DNA from: Siphonodentalium dalli
Taxonomy: Eukaryota > Mollusca > Scaphopoda > Gadilida > Siphonodentaliidae
DNA: 64,000 nucleotides
Direction: 5' to 3'
Assembly: GCA_032622095.1 (NCBI GenBank)
Contig: CP136064.1
Location: forward strand, 45,266,573 to 45,330,572
In this document: positions 1-10,700 of the stretch, one piece after another
Layout of the letters: the number at the start of each line of letters is the position of its first letter
How positions within the stretch are numbered: the first letter of the stretch is position 1
Made by a program: the position numbers and the translations under genes
The notes under the pieces: model-generated
Databases searched by the model: none
The model's input: only the letters and a program-made list of their open reading frames with translations
What the model was told of the DNA's origin: nothing

Positions 1-525
1 CTGGGAGTGGAGTACGGGTGCTCGGAGCTTCTGGAAAACGCGTGGACGACATCGTACGTGGTATTTTACCTTTAGATAGGAAGTTTGAGCTCAATCTGTC
101 CAGCCGTTCCCGTCCTAATGTACTATTTCGAGCGATAACAATTGTCAGACTCCCATCGTGAACCTCAACACGAAGTAAACACGTGTTTCGAGCGATAACA
201 TTGCATTGAAGTCAGACTCCCATCGTGGACCCCCAAGACGACGTAAACACGTGTTTGTTCCGGTATAACTTTGGAGACTCTGACTTCATATATATATATA
301 ATGACGTTATTAACCCCGGCCGTGCCGTTTGAGCTGATTTCGATGACTGGGAGTGGATAAAGGGTGCTCAGAGCTTCTCGAAAACACATCTACTGCGGTG
401 TCGGTGGGATTTTACACTTACATACGAAATTTGATCTCAATCTGTACACGCGTTTTGGATTCTATGAAGTACACACACACATATATACACACATATATAC
501 GAAGTCTCAAAATATATAGTATAGA
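1..525 (-). mobile_element. Helitron-like element, 5' part, cut by window start
   Basis: Read on the minus strand, this unit begins with TCTATACTATATATTTTGAG at 525, the same kind of AT-rich TC start seen in the neighbouring Helitron-like units. It contains two diverged copies of a block (about 1-130 and 310-460) that also occurs near the 5' end of the + strand element at 34408-35471, including the phrase about a gtgctc(g/a)gagcttct segment and the agtttgagctcaatc segment. Its 3' end lies outside the window. No Rep/helicase coding sequence is visible, so it would be non-autonomous. Confidence 0.5.
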
Positions 526-1384
526 CTAGAAGGTGACCCGACTTCGTCCGGGCTTTGACCTTGAATTGACCATTTTGAAAGTCAAGGTCAGGTGGGGTCA
601 AACACCAACACCCCAAAAATGGTGGAAATCGGCCCAGCGGATACCGGGAAATCGGCCCAGCGGATACCGAGATACCCTATGCATCAAATTTCGTCCGTAA
701 AAATCCGCCAGTTTAACTCGATTTGATTTCCACTCAAGTATATACACGCGCCTCATATACACACGCTCATTAATTATCAAGTTTCAACGTAAAGATAAAT
801 TACCATCGGTGCCCGAGATATCGCCAAGACGTCTGAAACAGTCAAATGCATCGGCCGGTTAAGCGTTAACGTGATCTAACGTTATGACCTCTAACGACGT
901 CATAGAAGATATGCATTGTTTTTATCCTGATGGAAGATAGTACCACTTCTTCTTGATAATTGAGGCAGATAACTAAAACGCATTATATATCGTTGGAAAG
1001 AAGAAACACGAAAGATTCTCACAGTGTCATTATTATGACTGGCATTTTATTATTCGCGCTGTTTCGAATCGATTTGTAAGCACCGAACTCAAATGAAAGT
1101 CCCGTAACACAGCGTAAAAACAGATTTGACCTCGGCACGTGAAAAGTTGACCTCGGATCTGAAAATCAATAGGCGTATGTCACCCCCGGCCGAAAATACC
1201 CCCACATACCAAGTTTCATCGAAATCGGGAAGGCCGTTTTCGAGTTTATCGATTACACACACACACATTCCCTCATACACACACACCCTCACACACACAC
1301 ACACACCCTCTCTCATACACACACCCACCCTCCCACACACACACACACACACACACAAACAGATCTTCCAAAATATATAATAGA
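526..1384 (-). mobile_element. Helitron-like non-autonomous element
   Basis: On the minus strand the unit ends in CTAG (526-529), preceded by a GC-rich hairpin (GCCCGGACGAAGTCGGGT, around 535-552). That is the hallmark arrangement of Helitron 3' ends. Its 5' end is TCTATTATATATTTTGG at 1384. No transposase gene is seen, and the body includes a CA microsatellite. The next unit starts immediately after it. The family assignment rests on termini only. Confidence 0.55.
1246..1360. repeat. (CA)n microsatellite, interrupted
   Basis: An imperfect run of CA dinucleotides with CTCATA and CACCCT interruptions. It lies inside the Helitron-like unit, close to its 5' terminus. The long open frames across it in both directions are products of the repeat. 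Confidence 0.9.
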
Positions 1385-1893
1385 CTAGCAGGTTAGCCCG
1401 CCACTGGCGGCATTCGTCCCATGGCTTTGTTCGAAAAAGCAATTGCAACAGGTTCCGAGACACTTGTGCTGCATTTGCAGCAAATTTCGGCAATTTTTAA
1501 TTGAATTTTTGGTTTTTAAATTTTACCCAATTTTTTTTTGGTTTTTCAAGGAGTTAATTGTGCCATTTTAATTATGTTTTTAAATTTTACCCGATTTTTT
1601 TTTTGTTTTTCAATGAACCCGTCCATGACACTTCCCGTATTTAGCAAGTTTGAGCTCAATCGGTTCGAGTCTATAAAGGACACACTCATATATATGACAC
1701 TTCCCGTAGGTAGCAAGTTTGAGCTCAATCGGCATTCCCTGGAATTTCCCAGCCACCAACGCGGCGTAATTTTGGTACATATATAGAGACCAATTGTCCA
1801 TCGGCTGTCATGTGTAGTAAAGATGTCTCATATAAGCCGACATTGCCGTGGGGATGCCCGTTCCTACACGCGTTTTCGATTCTATGAAGTACC

Positions 1894-1944
<51 letters not shown>

Positions 1945-1965
1945 GGGAGTCTCAAATTATATAGT
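1385..1965 (-). mobile_element. Helitron-like non-autonomous element
   Basis: The minus-strand 3' end is CTAG at 1385-1388. It is preceded by a hairpin (CCGCCAGTGGCGG, near 1400-1412) identical to that of the + strand element ending at 35471. The body holds two copies of a short block containing tagcaagtttgagctcaatc (about 1640-1660 and 1710-1730) and a long (TA)n tract. The 5' border near 1965 is less well defined than in the neighbours because the TC start is eroded. Confidence 0.5.
1896..1943. repeat. (TA)n microsatellite
   Basis: An uninterrupted run of about 24 TA dinucleotides close to the 5' end of the Helitron-like unit on the minus strand. The + strand relative at 34408-35471 has a shorter TA run at the equivalent place. 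Confidence 0.95.
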
Positions 1966-2328
1966 CAAAAACCAAATTTCAAGTCGATAGCTCCACCCGT
2001 TTCCGAGATCTGGTCCGCGCATGCGCGAAGCTGGCGTCGCACGGGCTCGGCGACCCGATAAAATTCGTATTCGGGGCAAGATACATTCACATACCAAATT
2101 TCAAGTCGATAGCTCCACCCGTTTCCGAGATCTCGTCTGCGCATGCACTGCACGGGCGTCGCACGGGCTCGCCAATACGACAACGTCCACCGCCTGGTCA
2201 AACTACACACACGTACCAAGTTTCGTCCCGATCGGTCGAGAATCGTAGATTTGTATTAATGACAAACATACAAACATACAGACAAACATACAAACAAACA
2301 GACAGAGGTCTTCAAAATATATATGAGA
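1966..2328 (-). mobile_element. Helitron-like element lacking its 3' hairpin
   Basis: The internal sequence and the 5' end (TCTCATATATATTTTGAAG at 2328, minus strand) match the units at 2329-2868 and 2869-3496. The 3' hairpin and CTAG are missing, and the unit starts directly in the 'caaaaaccaaatttcaagtc' block. It carries partial copies of the 122-bp tandem repeat and a (gacaaacata)-type run near the 5' end. Confidence 0.45.
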
Positions 2329-3330
2329 CTAGCCGATGAGCCCGACGTTGTCCGGGCTATTCAAAAACCAAATTTCAAGTCGATAGCTCTACCCAGCGCT
2401 ATTCAAAAACCAAATTTCAAGTCGATAGCTCTACCCGTTTCCGAGATCTGGTCTGCGCATGCGCGAAGCTGGCGTCGCACGGGCTCGGCGACCCAATAAA
2501 ATTTGTATCCGGGGCAAGTTACATTCACATACTAAATTTCAAGTCGATAGCTCCACCCGTTTCCGAGATCTCGTCTGCGCATGCGCGAAGCTGGCGTCGC
2601 ACGGGCTCGGCGACCCGATAAAATTCGTATCCGGGGCAAGATACATTCACATAGCAAATTTCAAGTCGATAGCTCTACCCGTTTCCGAGATCTCGTCTGC
2701 GCATGCGCGAAGCGGGCGCCGCACGGGCTCGCCAATACGACAACGTCCACCGCCTGGTCAAACTACACACACGTACAAAGTTTCGTCCCGATCGTTCGAG
2801 AATCGTAGATTTGTATAAATGACAGACAGACAGACATACAGACAGAGGTCTTCAAAATATATATGAGACTAGCCGATGAGCCCGACGTTGTCCGGGCTAT
2901 TCAAAAACCAAATTTCAAGTCGATAGCTCTACCCATTTCCTAGATCTGGTCTGCGCATGCGCGAAGCTGGCGTCGCACGGGCTCGGCGACCCGATAAAAT
3001 TCGTATCCGGGGCAAGATACATTCACATACCAAATTTCAAGTCGATAGCTCCACCCGTTTCCGAGATCTCGTCTGCGCATGCGCGAAGCTGGCGTCGCAC
3101 GGGCTCGGTGACCCGATAAAATTCGTATCCAGGGCAAGATACATTCACATAGCTAATTTCAAGTTGATAGCTCCACCCGTTTCCGAGATCTCGTCTGCGC
3201 ATGCGCGAAGCTGGCGTCGCACGGGCTCAGCGACCCGATAAAATTCGTATCCGGGGCAAGATACATTCACATAGCAAATTTCAAGTCGATAGCTCCAGCC
3301 GTTTCCGAGATCTCGTCTGCGCATGCGCGA
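1980..3330. repeat. 122-bp tandem repeat inside the Helitron-like units
   Basis: The unit runs from the 'aagtcgatagctccacccg' segment through 'cgcatgcgcgaagctggcgt' to 'attcgtatccggggcaagat'. The gcatgcgcgaag core recurs exactly 122 bp apart (for example 2459 and 2581; 2957, 3079 and 3201). The array is split by the Helitron-like borders. Open frames across it are in repeat sequence and are not genes. Confidence 0.9.
2329..2868 (-). mobile_element. Helitron-like non-autonomous element with 122-bp internal repeats
   Basis: The minus-strand end is CTAG at 2329-2332, with the hairpin GCCCGGACAACGTCGGGC (about 2339-2356) upstream of it. The opposite end is TCTCATATATATTTTGAAG at 2868. The interior is mainly copies of a 122-bp GC-rich unit plus a tetranucleotide (gaca)n stretch. 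It abuts its neighbours with no spacer. Confidence 0.6.
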
Positions 3331-3496
3331 ATCGGGTGCCACACGGGCTCGCCAATACGACAACGACGACCGCCTTGTCAAACTACACATACGTACCAAG
3401 TTTCGTCCCGATCGGTCGAGAATCGTAGATTTGTATAAATGACAGACAGACAGACAGACAGACATACAGACAGAGGTCTTCAAAATATATATGAGA
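2869..3496 (-). mobile_element. Helitron-like non-autonomous element with 122-bp internal repeats
   Basis: It has the same termini as the preceding unit: CTAG at 2869-2872 with the identical hairpin, and TCTCATATATATTTTGAAG at 3496. The base preceding the TC start on the minus strand is an A (3497 is t on the + strand), as expected for insertion between A and T. It contains one more 122-bp unit than the 2329-2868 copy, so internal array length varies between otherwise similar elements. Confidence 0.6.
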
Positions 3497-4689
3497 TATG
3501 CCATATTCTATACCATTTGAAAGAGGAAGCTCCAAAACATTGTATTATCAACTTACCCGGTGTCATAAACTGTGAACATTTTGTTTTTTTGCTGAGTTTC
3601 CAACGTGTTATTGTCGTCTAGATTGTAGTAAAAAGTGTGTTATTTCAATGAAGGGGGGATAACTCTTAAATATGCAAATTTTTCTGTAATTTTCGGCTGT
3701 TTCTATTTCTCTATGGGCATCTTCTGAGACACAGATGTTTCAAATGGTGATGAATTATAGTATTTTAATCATATTTTATGGTATAAATTGTTATTAAAAT
3801 CGTATATCTAGTCACTATAAAAAAATAATCGGTGACACGAAAATTAAGTGGGCCTTTAATAACAACTCAGAGTTTAGTTTAAACATATGCATTATACGCT
3901 TACCAACGGATTGTAGACTACGTTGCAGTTAAAAAAATATAGTTATCCCGCAAAGGCGATATCGAACTCTTAACTTTCATACTATCCCATGCACGAACGA
4001 CCGATTCACGTATACGTATATCAATGCGCGACAGAAATCCTCGCCAGTTAATCCTCGAGTTAACCTTACTTTCATAGTTTTATCACATAATTAACCCCCA
4101 AAACGGGCCTCATATTTTTAGTAAGACACACGTGTATTATCGACGCGCAGATTGACGTAAGAGCACAGCGCAATTATATAGATCAATGTTATTTTGTGTT
4201 ATTAGAATAAAATTATGATATTAAATTTGTGTCGGGTTATTTAGTGTTGACTGTGACATAAACATGGGTAATAATTGTGGTTGAACCATTTTGTCAACAT
4301 GCAAAGACACATTTAAAATCCAAATTCTATACGAAATTTATTAATCTCGTCTACTGAATTTCGTACAGATTTGCGACTCATTAGATATCCTCTATATATC
4401 ACGATTTTATTTTTGTGTGCTGAAATTCGACACACTCTGGGGGGAATCAATGGAATGATATGGGAACTATAATTTTCTATAGTGGGCAGTGAATTAAGAT
4501 TGAGTAAGCGGAGAGAGATCAGATATTGTTTTTGGTGACTCGATTGAAGATGATTACGAGAACATTTATAGTTGTAAATGGTGAATACGTATAAATACGT
4601 ATAATAAAATAGAATAAAACTCTGTAGCTCAACTTGGGAAGAAGTAAATTTTTTGCTGCGCAATGAATAGAATGATAATGAAGAAGGAA
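3497..4689. other. AT-rich stretch, no gene seen
   Basis: I see no splice-bounded coding segment and no recognisable repeat here. Open frames are short and of low-complexity composition. Confidence 0.6.
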
Positions 4690-5613
4690 AGTAAACAAGA
4701 GGTCACCCCGAAGATCCATATGAAGTTTGGTGATGATCGGATGAGGGATGTGGTCTGTAGGGTGCGCCAAAGGATTTAGTCATACAAAGAGCAATTCCAA
4801 GATGGCTGCTGGCGGCCATGTTTTTTAACGAATTTCGGTCAAAATATGCTCCCATCTAGAGGTCATTCCGAAGATCCATATGAAGTTTGGTGATGATCGG
4901 TTTAGGGATGTGGTATGTAGGGTGCGCCAAAGGATTTAGTCATACACAGAATACAATTCCAATATGGCCGCTGTCGGCCATGTTATTGAACTAAGTGCGG
5001 CCAAAATAGGAGGCTCCCATCTAGAGGTCACCCCGTAAGTCTGTATGAAGTTTGCTGATCATCAAATGAGGGATATGGTCTGTAGGGTGTGCCAAACGAT
5101 TTATTCATGCAAAGAGTAAAATCCAAGATGACTGCCGGTGGCCATGTTTTTCATCGAAAACTGTTCAACTTTGATAGCTCCCATTTAGAGGTAATTCTAA
5201 ACATGTCTGTAGATTTTCAAATCAATTATCCAATAAATGCGGGCTGCGGGGTGTGTCGATAGATTCAAATTTGAAATCAATGATGGCCGCTGGCGGCCAT
5301 GTTTTTGAACGAATTTCGGCCAAAATAGGAGGCACCCATTTAAGATCACCCCAAAGATCCATATGAAGTTCGGTGATCAAAAATGGGCGATGTGGTCTAT
5401 GGGGTATGCCAAAGAATTTAGTCATGCAGAGAGTAAAATACAAGATGCCTGCTGAAGTTACATTTGAAGTTTGGTGACGATCTGATGAGGGATACAGCCT
5501 GTAGGACGTGCCGAAATAAAATGTTGACGCTTATACGTACGCACACACAGACGACGGACGCCAACCCATGGCAATTGCTCAAACTTCACCACGTTGCCTA
5601 GTTGAGCTAAAAA
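4690..5613 (-). repeat. Dispersed repeat with ~160-175 bp tandem units (copy 1)
   Basis: Units carry 'gatgagggatgtggtctgta', 'cgccaaaggatttagtcata' and 'aagatggcygctggcggcca' and recur every 160-175 bp, for example at 4710, 4870 and 5034. One edge ends in 'ttgcctagttgagctaaaaa'. Its inverted counterpart starts the copy at 16489, which shows the two are opposite-orientation copies of one element. No coding capacity is visible. Confidence 0.8.
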
Positions 5614-6580
5614 CTATTGCTTTTGAGTGGATACCAAACATATACACAAAATGAAAAACATCAACATGACATTAAACGATCTATGAAATGTGGTATTGTA
5701 TGACGCATGCGTATATAGTTTTATCTGTTTGTTCCGGGGGGGGGAGGGTAGAACTGTTTTTCCCGACACGTATCCTGGGGGTGGTGGGTGTCAAAATAAG
5801 CCCAAAGCAATTTTTTCCGTGACAAAATAAAAAAATTTCCTTCACACCTTTTATTGGATTTTTACTAGTTTGTACTGGTTTGTAACACTAATAAATCAAT
5901 AATAAGGAACTGCAGCAACACTAAACGCGCTAGGGCCATTGTATGTTGGTTTGTGCCTCTTTAGGACAAGGGAAAGTATTATTAATGCAGCTGAATCGCC
6001 CATGCAGTATTCTATGTAATTAACATCAAATAAGGATAACTTTAAAGAAAGAAATTTAATGCCAAATCTGGTCAAACATGGACATTAAACACTGATTTAT
6101 ACACTGATGTATAAAGAAAAAAACATGTAACATACCTAGACTTGTGAGTGGATAACACAATTATCTCATATGTGACAAAAGAGATAGAAAATGGTAATAA
6201 TTCACAATCTCATGTAGTCATGAATGAGTTAATACAGGTTTCTACTAAAAGTGTAGGTTTGTTTTTTATTATATATGCTTTACTCTCACATGCTAAACTT
6301 GAACAGTCCAATAGAAATAATGCCTTTTCTGAACTCATACAAGATTCCTGAATTTATACAAGATAAACTGTGAACGTTATAAAATTCCTAACCGATCCTG
6401 ACCAATCCTGACCAATCTGAATCAATTGGAATCAATCGTAACATTAACTTTCTTTGATTTCCCATTGGTGCTCCTGGGTGCTCTAGTGTATTGCTATATG
6501 TGCGATAAATATGTTTTAGTAATGTCTAATGAGTCTGGGTGGCACGTAGCATATAATAATTTAACATATCTGATATAATA
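5614..6580. other. AT-rich stretch with a poly-G tract, no gene seen
   Basis: It contains a short GGGGGGGGGAGGG run near 5740 and otherwise AT-rich sequence. I do not see an exon with splice sites. Confidence 0.5.
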
Positions 6581-6672
6581 CAATCACCTATCTGGTGTAA
6601 AACAATATCACCTATCTGGTGTAAAACAAAATCACCTATCTGGTGTAGAGCAATATCACCTACCTGGTGTAT
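6581..6672. repeat. 24-bp minisatellite, 4 copies
   Basis: The phrase cacctatctggtgtaaaaca recurs at 6585, 6609, 6633 and 6657, a spacing of 24 bp. Each unit contains a small inverted repeat (cacctatctggtg). Confidence 0.9.
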
Positions 6673-6995
6673 AGACATAATATCTTTATAAATTTCCATA
6701 ACAAAGTAACAAAACACAAAAACTAAAAAGGTCTCTAAAAAGGACTACCACACACATTTTGGCACTAAGACAGTGACTATTAATTATGATTAACCGTGCG
6801 CGCTGTGTCAGTGACCGGTTACCCACTCAGGCATAGCTGATATTCTCAATAGCAATAAAGCTGCTCAATAGGTTGTGTGACGAGAAGGAAATTGAATGCA
6901 ACCTGGACACAATACAATGACTTCAGTGTAGCAATACAATGTTCGATGGTATATAAATATTAGAACGTCAGTTTGTCTATAAATGTTCGATATAA

Positions 6996-7148
6996 TATAA
7001 TGATTAGAGCATATCTTGTCGTTGACTACGCGAATGTAGTGGCCAGTGTGAATGGTGTAGTTCACTCGCCTTCGGCCCATGAACTACGCCCATCCCACTG
7101 GCCACTACAGTCGCGTAGTCAACTCCAAGCCATGCTCTATTCATATAC
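6996..7148. repeat. Imperfect palindrome / foldback MITE
   Basis: The left arm (gagcatatcttgtcgttgac, then acgcgaatgtagtggccagt) is matched in inverted form on the right (actggccactacagtcgcgt, then agtcaactccaagccatgct). The centre is near 7065-7080. The arms are about 65 bp and the whole could fold into one long hairpin. No target duplication could be assigned with certainty. Confidence 0.75.
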
Positions 7149-7674
7149 TAAGCTTTAAAATAAATTGACTGCAGAGCTGTGGAAATATGATATTTAACAA
7201 AAACGATAAAAACTCCACTGCAGTCAAGAATATACTGCTAGAGACCAGTCCTGCTGTTCATTACTAGATTCACTGAATCTCAATGTAGTAGGTTTGGTCG
7301 TGTATGTTTTCTCTGTATGTTTGTGTTTTGCGTTCCACAAGGGGTGGGTGTCAAAACATGGCTGGAAAAAACTCTATGAAATGGCGTCGGAGGTGGGTGG
7401 GTCAAAAAAGTGGTCATCGGCAAAAACGTAGCATACGTGTCTGGAATTTTTTTCCGACCCCCCCCCCCTGTTTGTTCCTGTTCTTAGTCTCGCCCAACAT
7501 AATCGTATTATGTGGATCGAAAGCATATAATTACGCTAGGATGCTTACGTTTTGTGTCCAACAGCACATATTTAGATGGCAGGACTCGTGCATTGATGTC
7601 ACAGTCGCAGAATAATAACAGCTAAACTTGACTATATTTCACGTAGCTCAATAACATAGACGTCTTTGTTACAG

Positions 7675-7759
7675 GCATATGATGAAAAATTGGCCGCTGT
7701 TGCGCAAAAATGGGCATTGCAATGTGTTATGGGACACGATGCCGTGAAAAGCGTACCAG
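7675..7759 (+). CDS. CAP gene exon: first part of CAP domain in window
   Basis: The acceptor is ttgttacag and the donor is gtaagc. The reading frame starts AYDEKLAAVAQKWA and continues to a Gly split by a phase-1 intron. This is the typical second helix of CAP domains (the 'LAxxAQxWAxxC' region). The Cys followed by the GHD segment is also typical. It is 85 bp long. Confidence 0.85.
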
Positions 7760-10700
7760 GTAAGCATTGTGTAGCTATCGTGGACGATTCACTTATAGAT
7801 AAGCCTATTTCGAATTGACATCCATGATATTGTCAGTTCTCCACAAGCACCAGTTCTTGTTGCACCTCGTTGGAGTACTACTTTATTACATGCTCATCAT
7901 TGGAGCATTCCACACATATTGAACAGTGGGAGACGCTTATACGTTGTTAGGAGACATGGCGTCTGCAGAAATAGTTTAATTAGTTTAACATCTCTAATGA
8001 TATAATACACCGGAGAACATTCTTTTCTCCTTTATTTGTGAAAATTATGACAAGTGTCACGTAAAATAAAAACACTTATTGATGAATTTCCAATATCATG
8101 GCTAAAATAGAAAGGTCAGCAATTTATGATTTGACAAAAAAAAAGTTGTTTGAATATATAGGCATTTTAACACTCGAAGTATGCGCTGATATCAACATCA
8201 GGGTGAACACAGAATTTTCATTGCAGAAAGCGACCGGCTCTGTCGCTAATTGGTAGAAAATATCTGCTAATAATTATTTGATTGACAGCTGTGGAAAGGT
8301 ATATTCCACACTTCTTTGAACGTGGAACATGAGGCCCAATCACATATATTGGCACAGAAGCTCAAAAATACATATAGGACGTCGTCTGACCAATATGTCC
8401 ACGTGGTTGCCTTGAAGCGCTTAACGCGTGGTGCTTCTCGTTACAATACATAACTAGAAATAAGATATCTCGTCGCTTTAATTATCATAATTAATATGGT
8501 CATACGTAAAACACAATTAAAGCACCTTTACAGCTAGTGTATGCCCGTCGCTGTTTCTGTTCAAAGATTTCTCATAAAGAATCAAGTGTAATCAAACTGC
8601 CGCTATCGTGACATTGCTTGCTACCTTGGAAAATGACAGCTAATGTCTGCTAAATCTAGATCATGTGACTGCACACGCTTGCGCCACCCCTCCGAGACTT
8701 GGACCAATGACCAATGTTAGAGACAGTATTGCTTCACTTATACATGCTATCAAAAGCTTGTTATTCGATAATAAATTGGAGTGAATTAAATTAACTGAAT
8801 GTTCCGTGGTACAGTAGTCGAAGTATGTCTGTTTCTTATGAAGTGATACGCAGTTGTCTGGAGACGACATATAATGTTGTCTGAATTTTGGCCCGCGAAC
8901 ACCGAAGGAAATTTTTACGTCACATGATGTCACCGAGTCTTAACTGTTGCAGTTAGAATGTGCTCATAAATTGGTGACGTAGTGTCCTAACTGTCATTGT
9001 AAGTGATAATAGGTCAATACCTACACGAAATGTTGGTAAACATGCTTCATATAGGCTGAAAATACTTAATTTCCAAAAGTCAAAGCAATTTTGCAACACT
9101 TTGCTATTTTTCGCACAGAAGTGAGACAAACGACCTTTGTTTTTATCATATATACCAGGAAACAACTAACACGAAACGCTCTTTATACTCAACCAGGAGA
9201 TGGCTGTATAAGCTCATGGAGCCTGATGTCAAATCATCTTCTCTCTCAGACTTCCCATACTTAAGTACATGTACATCATATTGTAAATTATTGTAAATGT
9301 TAGATTTAATTAAGAAAATACACATACCGGCAGCGTTCAGACATAGCGTAGCGAGGGGACTGAACTCTGTTTTGCAGCATGAGGCTGAAAAATATTCAAA
9401 ACTTCATCTTCATCTTATCTCGCCAAAAACACCTCGTGGATCCTATCTTATTACACGTTTACTATAGAACACGTACGTATTTTATAGTTTTATGTTGTCA
9501 GGCAGGGTACATGTATCTTTAAAGGGTGAACACGTTGTCTTTTGTGTAGGTTACGGTCTCTTTGTCGGGCAGAACGTCGCTGGTGGTCAGTCGTCTTGGC
9601 GGACTGTCGTAGAAGCGTGGTATAACGAGGTGTCACTCTACAGATACGGCAGAAAGCCGGAATCTTATCTCGGTCGCGGTGGCTTCGGAAATATAGGACA
9701 CTACACACAGGTGAATTATGTTATCCCATTGCATTCTATATAAACCCTTTCTTTACTATATGGATTCTCCCACTAAGTTATAAAATAATACATTGGAATA
9801 TTGTATCAATCATTTTGAGGGATGTATAGAAAAAAATAGCGGACGAAAAATAATACAGTGCGAAGTATTCATGTTCATTGGTAGGAAATGTTCAGATAAC
9901 GTTTGTTGAACTTATTATCTCATGGTCTATCTCTTATATAGTTTTAGATAGTTTCCTGGGGGTAATTTAAATAAATATTAAAGACAAATTATGGACTTGT
10001 TCGGGTGTGTGAAATTGATAAGTTAGTACCCATGAGCTATGCTAACCTGGAGAATGTAGCATTCTACTAACATCGCCGAAATTTTTTACTTCTCGATTCG
10101 GGACGCAACTATCGTCGATAAACCAACACAAATGATTTCGCCATTCAGAGTCATTGTATTTAATTATTATATAAGAATGACGGTCTGTGCTGTCAATTTG
10201 GATTAATATTGGTAACAAATAACTACTTTGAGCAAGATTATTCTCAATGTCTTGTTTGATCACCCTACCGGAGTGTTTCACATCACTTTAATCGAAGACC
10301 CCCGTCCCGAAACGCTTCTATCGATTAATATTGATTTCATTTCGAATTTTCTGGTGTAAAAGTAATACATACAAAACTTTTAGGACATTTTACGGCTCGG
10401 GGAAACGTTCGGAGCCTAGCAAGCGTGAGAACTCTATCTCTATCTGACATGGCCTGAGGGTTTTAAGGCGGTATATTCTAAAAATAGCAACAACAAAATT
10501 TCCCAATTTATTATCGCATTATATAAGTAAAACAATATTAATTGACAGAAGCGTTGGAAATCTACACTAACTGTGGGTATTAGCACAGGTCCCCAGAACA
10601 AACATTGACTCCACCCCATATAAACTATATGGGTTAAGTACTATTGGGGTGAGGTCAATTTTTGTTCTGGGAACCTGTGGGTAATTATAGTGGCAAATTA

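Noticed and set aside
2329-2365. The CCGATGAG-hairpin near the Helitron-like ends resembles the core of a hammerhead ribozyme
   Set aside because: The conserved GAAA after the second stem and the third stem are absent. The hairpin followed by CTAG is better explained as a Helitron 3' end.
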